A stretch of DNA of 64,000 nucleotides, taken from NCBI GenBank assembly GCA_025403435.1, contig CM046330.1, forward strand, positions 13,724,239 to 13,788,238. Direction: 5' to 3'. Source of the stretch: Artocarpus heterophyllus (Eukaryota; Streptophyta; Magnoliopsida; Rosales; Moraceae). The position numbers and the translations under genes are program-made. Shown piece after piece: positions 58,741 to 64,000 of the stretch (position 1 is the stretch's first letter; each line of letters opens with the position of its first letter). The notes beneath the pieces are model-generated. The model did no database searches and had not been told where the DNA came from. It saw only the letters and a list, made by a program, of their open reading frames with translations.

Positions 58741-60565
58741 TCTTGAATGGTTGAAATTTTAGTGTTGGGACTTGGGTGATCTTGTTTGTTGCTAATAGTA
58801 ACTACAGATTCATATTCCTGGCTAAACTTGTATTCAGTTTCAATTATATTTCGATGACAAGAGGAAGGACATAGAGAGATGGGAAAGCTTTCTCATTCAC
58901 TCGGTTAGCTGAACTTGTATAGTAGCAATCATTTTTACATTTAATGACAACTTTCAGTAATGTAACTTTGAAGCCATCTTTTAGAGTCTTGGTTTGTTCT
59001 GCCAAACCTTCTGTTACTAGCTTTGATCAAAGTCGCAAATTGCCATATTCTTTGTGGTGCAGAAATGTGTGAAGAACTCTGCTAAAGCCAGTTGGGGAGT
59101 GTTTATGCATGTTCTTGGTAAAGACGGGATATTTCTGTTGGTTTTATTACATTTGCTAGAAGATAACTGGAGTCGCTGATGTTTGATAAGCTTTTCTTTG
59201 TTTTTCTTCCGTTTGTCTTTGTCAGTTCAATCGCGTCAAAAAACCATCAATAGAAATATCGAGAGGAGATTGGGGTGAAAAGCCTTTTTTAAGGAGTGTT
59301 TAGCAAAAAAGTTTTAACTCTAAGTTTGAATCATACGTTTTGACATACAAGGGCATTTACATTATAGCATATAAGAGTTTTATATAAAGTTTAAACCATC
59401 CGTTAGTTTTTCATAGATAGGGAAAAAGTGGAGGATTTTTACGTTTTTCTTGAATGGAGCTTCACCTCTGATGTATTGTTTATGATTATTAAGCTTTATG
59501 CTACACTACTTACCTTTTTGTTTTTGTTGCATGTAACATGCTTTTGCAATAAATGGCACCTGTTACCCACATGAATGGAGATATACAGGATGTCCTATTA
59601 TGTTCAAAAAATACATTATCATTTAATTATATATTAGGGTTATTTTAAATTTATTCAAACACTATATTTTTTGTTTTAAATTTTATTGAATTTATACTTT
59701 TATATTATATTTAATGCACAAAATAATACTTTTTTCAATCAATATTCAAAATTGATATAAAAAATTACCTAAAATACGCTCAAATTGAAAAATAAGAGAA
59801 CCTTATAAATTAAAAAAAACTTTATATTGAGATTTTTTATATAAATGTATAAAATACCCTCAAAAATATATGTTTTGTTGTGTTTTATTTATGTTTTTTA
59901 TTTTTTAAAAGTTTTATTCTCTATTTTATTTAAGGATAATTTGGTCATTATGCAAAATCAGCTATTGACTATAATAATGTATAAATTTATATTAAATTTA
60001 ATCTAAAATTATACATTTGATGAGATTAAAAAAACGAAGGTATAAGTTTCAAATTGTATAGAGGAAATAAAAAGATAAATATTCTTATTTTTTTAAAAAT
60101 GATCTCTCTCTTTATCAGCTTCACTTTTGTCACCCTCGACATGTTGATAATTCCAAGAAAAAGATATTCTTTCCCTGCACCTGTTGCGGTCTCTTGTATG
60201 CCGCTGCTGCCGCCGCCATCGCCGTTTAGAACGCAATGCCAAGGATGTTTGGAACTGCCATGATGAGATTTTCCTGGTGACCATCCCGCAGGGTCCTGCA
60301 TGGCATGATCTCCCTTGCCACTGCCTCAATTCCTTTTTCCCCGTTTTTATTTACTTTGACAATTCTAGTGAGAAATCACCACTAGTACGGTAGATTGACA
60401 CTGGTTGCACGATAAATTGCACCCGGTACGGTGCGGTTGTTGAAGGTTCTAGTAATATTGGTGAGATAGTTTATTGTTGGCAGCACAGTTCACGACCACA
60501 TCAAGTTGGTGTGATATGAGTATTTCAAACTATTATTAGTTAGATCTATTTTCAAAGAATTTTAA
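58741..60565. other. CYP18-1 3' side and intergenic DNA
   Basis: The first 250 bp or so likely hold the 3' UTR; the rest is AT-rich. A less AT-rich patch at 60110-60440 has short ORFs on both strands that I do not recognise and could be a gene relic. Confidence 0.4.
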
Positions 60566-61016
60566 GGGTATGTTTGTTTTATTAGTTTAGTTTAGTTCGA
60601 CTTAGTTTGAAGTGTCATCATAGTTTGAATCGGTAAAGTATTTAATTTAAACTAAACCAACTGTTTAAACTGCGTTGAATTGTCCAATTTAAAATTTAAA
60701 TTCTTCTTCCAGTTCAATATTTCAAACCAACATTAAACAATGATTTTACTATCATATATTTATATTTATAATTTAACATCATTATTTCATATTATTTTTT
60801 TATTAAATAGCTTCTTTTTATATATTTTATATTTATTTTTTCATACTTCAAATTAAAGTTATCAATATTCATTCAAACATAATTCAGATTAGATATTTTA
60901 TTCAAATTAACACTTTAACTACACATCTAAATGTCAATTTGGATTACTGCTTAAATTACACAATTTAGATTTTTCTGTTCAAATAGAAAAGTTCAAATTA
61001 ACACAATTTGAACCAT
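60566..61016. mobile_element. possible MITE, related to 37371-37851
   Basis: The left end AAGGGTATGTTTGTTTTA resembles the complement of the right end of the 37371-37851 repeat. The 60900-61015 part shares AAATGTCAATTTGGATTA-type blocks with it. The right end is uncertain. Confidence 0.3.
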
Positions 61017-61940
61017 AAATTTGTTGGTGTGAAATCTTTTCAGAATTTTGATGATAGAATTAATTTAAAAACTGGTGGCATTTGTTTTTAAGTCCCTTTA
61101 TTATTTTGGTCTCAGGTAAACTCTTTTATATGTATCTATTCTTGTATATAAGTGTAGATTGACACGCTTGATTGGTTCTTCTTTGTTTTTTTTTTTCTTT
61201 CCAGCCTCCATCTGCTTTCAATAAGCAGTCAGCAGATGCTTTCTTGTTTTTTTTTTTTTTTTGGGGCATTCAGGAAGTTGGTGGGAAGCGTGCAAGGGTT
61301 TGAATCTGAGTTGAAGATGGATGCGTAGTTTGACTCCTTTTATACTTGGGATTAATGAGGTCACTCGAAAGCCTTAAACACTGCCACGTGTCAACTAAAG
61401 TATTTTGTAAAAACTTAATTATTATTATTTTCTACATAAGTGAAGGCAAATTAAAAACGAGAAAAAAAAGATGGGTCTATTTGGTAATATTTGTAAAATA
61501 GGTAAAATGATGTTATTTTAAAAAATAAAAATTTTTAAAAAATTATACTGAGAGTATTTTTAAAATTTTTGTCTCAAAAACGTATAAAAATATTTTTAAA
61601 AATTCTCAAAACAAAACCAAACGCGAACAATGTGTCTACATAGCTATAATTTAAAGGCAAACCAAAAAATCCCAATTCATTTATGTAGCAATACTTTTTT
61701 TTTCTTGCTTTATCTTTGTCCTTTTTTTGATCCAAGTCTAATTATGTGGATTTTGGGCGATTAAAATTTCGATGGAGGGAGTTTGTAAATTTTGTTATAT
61801 GGTGAGTTATAAAAATTTATAGAGTGATTGGTATTGTCAGTTTAAACCAATTTTTTTTTATTATATAAGTTAATCTAAGTCCATATCTATACCATATATT
61901 TATTGTCACTTTGTTCAATTTAATACAAACTAATCTTTTA
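61017..61940. other. intergenic DNA
   Basis: AT-rich with T runs near 61184 and 61246. No gene was recognised. Confidence 0.45.
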
Positions 61941-62922
61941 GGCCGTGTTTGGTATACGGGATTAGAACTAGGATTAGGATAATTTATCCCAATCCTATGT
62001 TTGGTGTCAAATGTTGACTGGACTATTTGTCCATTGACCAGAAAATAGTCCCAAATTCATGGGATTAGTAATCCCACCTAAAATGGTGGGATAATTAGTC
62101 CAAAGTTGGTGAACCAACCCAAAGTCTCGGTGCCCCCTCTTCCTCATATTTGTTGGCCTCTAAGAAGCCACCAACGTAGCTAGCTTGAGGTCAAACCCAA
62201 GCCTAAAAGAGTTTACTGAGATCAAACCCAATGCTAGAAGTTCCATGGCCCACCATATCTCAGATGTGAGCATGCTTTACCAGACCTCCAATGGCCGCCA
62301 AAACCAACGCAACCAAACTCTAATGCCATTGATGCCAGCATAACCAAACTCTAATGTCGTCGATGCCAGTGCCGGAAGCCCCGTGCACAGCCTACTGAGT
62401 TTCACCGTTGAATCCAATGCCTAGATCTTAGGCGTTCCTCCCACCCTAACCCGAGGTTCACCATCCCGCCCCTGCCACAATCTTTGTTGTTGTAGCCAAA
62501 ACCATCCCCATCAAGTTTCTATACAGAGGAGCAGGAGAGACAGAGGCCAAATATATTTGATTTTTTTTTTTTGTTTTTGTTCAAGAATTCTTTCATTGTC
62601 TTTGGCAGTGACAAGAAAAGGAAGTGGTCATTAATATATATGCATGCAAACCTACTATTATTTAAAATAAAAGAAAGAATCAAAATGGGATATTTTCCTT
62701 GTCTCTATTAATTTATTAATCAGACATTGGATTCTAAAATCTTTGATGCATTTATTGTCAATTAGTTAAATAAAATAATTTTTTATTATATTTAATTTAA
62801 TCCAACCCCATGTGTACCAAACACGTGATAGGAGTCAATACAATCCTATCTAGTCCATTCCAATCTAATCAAATTTAATCCAATTTTATAATCCAATCCA
62901 ATCTAGCATGCCAAACGAGCCC
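61941..62922. mobile_element. PIF/Harbinger-like non-autonomous element (982 bp)
   Basis: Ends are GGCCGTGTTTGGTA and the complement of GGGCTCGTTTGGCA, followed inside by GGATTAG/GGATTGG-type sequence. The flanking duplication is TTA (61938-61940 and 62923-62925), the usual PIF/Harbinger target. The middle (62110-62560) is less AT-rich but shows no long frame. Confidence 0.6.
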
Positions 62923-62925
62923 TTA

Positions 62926-64000
62926 AGTTGTTAAGTTAATCATTAAAGAAAAATTATGAAAGAAAGAAAAATATCAATAATGAAAAGAGAGATAATATAG
63001 AGATGAAAAAGATTTTTAAAAAAAGTAATAAGAGATTTACAGCCGGGAATAGAGAGAAAAATGCGCAAAGAGAGAGTGAGAAGAGGAAGTTTGAGTGAGA
63101 AAAAGAAAAAATAAATAAAAAAGTATAAAGAAAAAAAGTGAAGGATAAAGATTGAGGAAAGAAAGAAAATGTAAACAGCAATTTAAGAGAAGAAAAATTG
63201 TGTGATTGAAAAGATTGAAAAAATAAAATAGCAAGAGAAAAGGATAATAAAAAATATATAAAGATGTAAAAAAATGTTTGAGAATGAATTTAAATCCAAT
63301 TTTTTCTCTCTAAATTAATAAAAAAATACTTGTGTTGCTTTTTTATTTATGCTTATTTTGTTGCTTCGTTTGCAATAACATTTTACTTGTAAAAAATTTT
63401 GAAGACTTAATTAATTTTTCTACAGAACTTTTTGAAGACTTGATTAATTTTTCTACTTAACTTTTTAAATTGGGCAAAGATGTTCAAGAAATTATTATCT
63501 TAGCAAAAATAATATTTTTACCAAATATTTAATTTTTCTCTCTCTTTTTTCTTTTTTTTTTTTGAACAAACTATTGATATATGTATTAAAAAATGATAGT
63601 TGGCAATCGGGTATCTATTCATATGTTCCCACTGGAAATCATGGAAAACTACTTTCATAGAGTGTTAATCTTGATAGTAACCCCCGTAATTGAGGTAAAT
63701 GACCTTTTTAAGCTTCTCTTTGATAAATTTTTTAAGTTATTGAAAATTAAGAAAATCACTATTTTTGTATATCAATGATGTACTAATGCTAAGAAGTACA
63801 TCAATGATATATTAATGTACATCAATGATGTACTGATTTGTTGTTTATCATCGATTATCTTGGTAATTTATTCACCAAATAATTTACTTGTTTATCAATG
63901 ATAAACCAATTTATTAGTAATAAACTATAATTATTCAATAATGTATTATATTAATTAATGATATACATCAGTATTTTATTGCTATTAAAAAAAAGACCAT
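62926..64000. other. AT- and purine-rich non-coding DNA
   Basis: 62940-63260 is strongly A/G-rich on the + strand. 63770-63990 has short palindromic repeats of ACATCAATGATGTACT type. No gene was recognised. Confidence 0.5.

Noticed and set aside
60093..60329. Arg/Trp-rich ORF and its + strand partner at 60054-60393
   Set aside because: Short, no recognised domain, no splice partners. It might be a gene relic, but I cannot support it.
62954..63234. Phe-rich ORFs near the right end
   Set aside because: Same composition artefact.

Overview
This is a stretch of nuclear DNA from a flowering plant, probably a eudicot. The evidence is AT-rich sequence, GT-AG introns, copia and gypsy LTR retrotransposons primed by initiator-Met tRNA, MITEs, and two intron-containing genes of plant type. 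I could not determine the species. About two thirds of the window is nested LTR retrotransposon sequence. Only two ordinary host genes are recognisable, both on the + strand: a VMS1/ANKZF1 homologue (38129-42380, 8 exons, 690 aa), which belongs to ribosome-associated quality control, and the cyclophilin CYP18-1 (56205-58740, 5 exons, 160 aa).

The most striking content is a family of three long LTR elements, all on the - strand: 1069-8520, 24605-32771 and 46354-55333. Each has intact LTRs of 1.97-2.36 kb, a TGGTATCAGAGC primer site, a polypurine tract and a perfect 5-bp target duplication. None carries gag or pol. Each instead carries an intact, intronless 229-aa ORF of the LOG family (cytokinin riboside 5'-monophosphate phosphoribohydrolase). 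Two also carry an intact 173-aa Cys-rich basic ORF (ORF1), which is truncated in the third. ORF1 has a layout reminiscent of the Cys-rich nucleic-acid-binding proteins of flexiviruses. A short remnant next to the polypurine tract points to a Tekay-type Ty3/gypsy ancestor. LTR pairs are almost identical, so the insertions are recent. The cargo ORFs are open in every full copy, and the differences in ORF1 are mostly synonymous.

Layout: 1-9512, a gypsy element cut by the window edge and interrupted by LOG element 1. 9513-12319, AT-rich DNA with a probable LTR relic and a CACTA-like relic. 12320-18644, copia element A, lacking most of RT and RNase H, with a 2-kb solo LTR inside its 5' LTR. 18645-21892, intergenic DNA with two decayed tandem repeats. 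21893-37005, old copia element B, which contains a solo LTR, which in turn contains LOG element 2 (three nesting levels). 37006-38128, intergenic. 38129-42380, VMS1 homologue. 42381-46353, purine-rich and repeated non-coding DNA. 46354-55333, LOG element 3. 56205-58740, CYP18-1, with an unusual motif array in intron 2 and a MITE in intron 3. 58741-64000, non-coding DNA with a PIF/Harbinger-like non-autonomous element and short repeats.

All product names rest on reading translations by eye. No database search was run.
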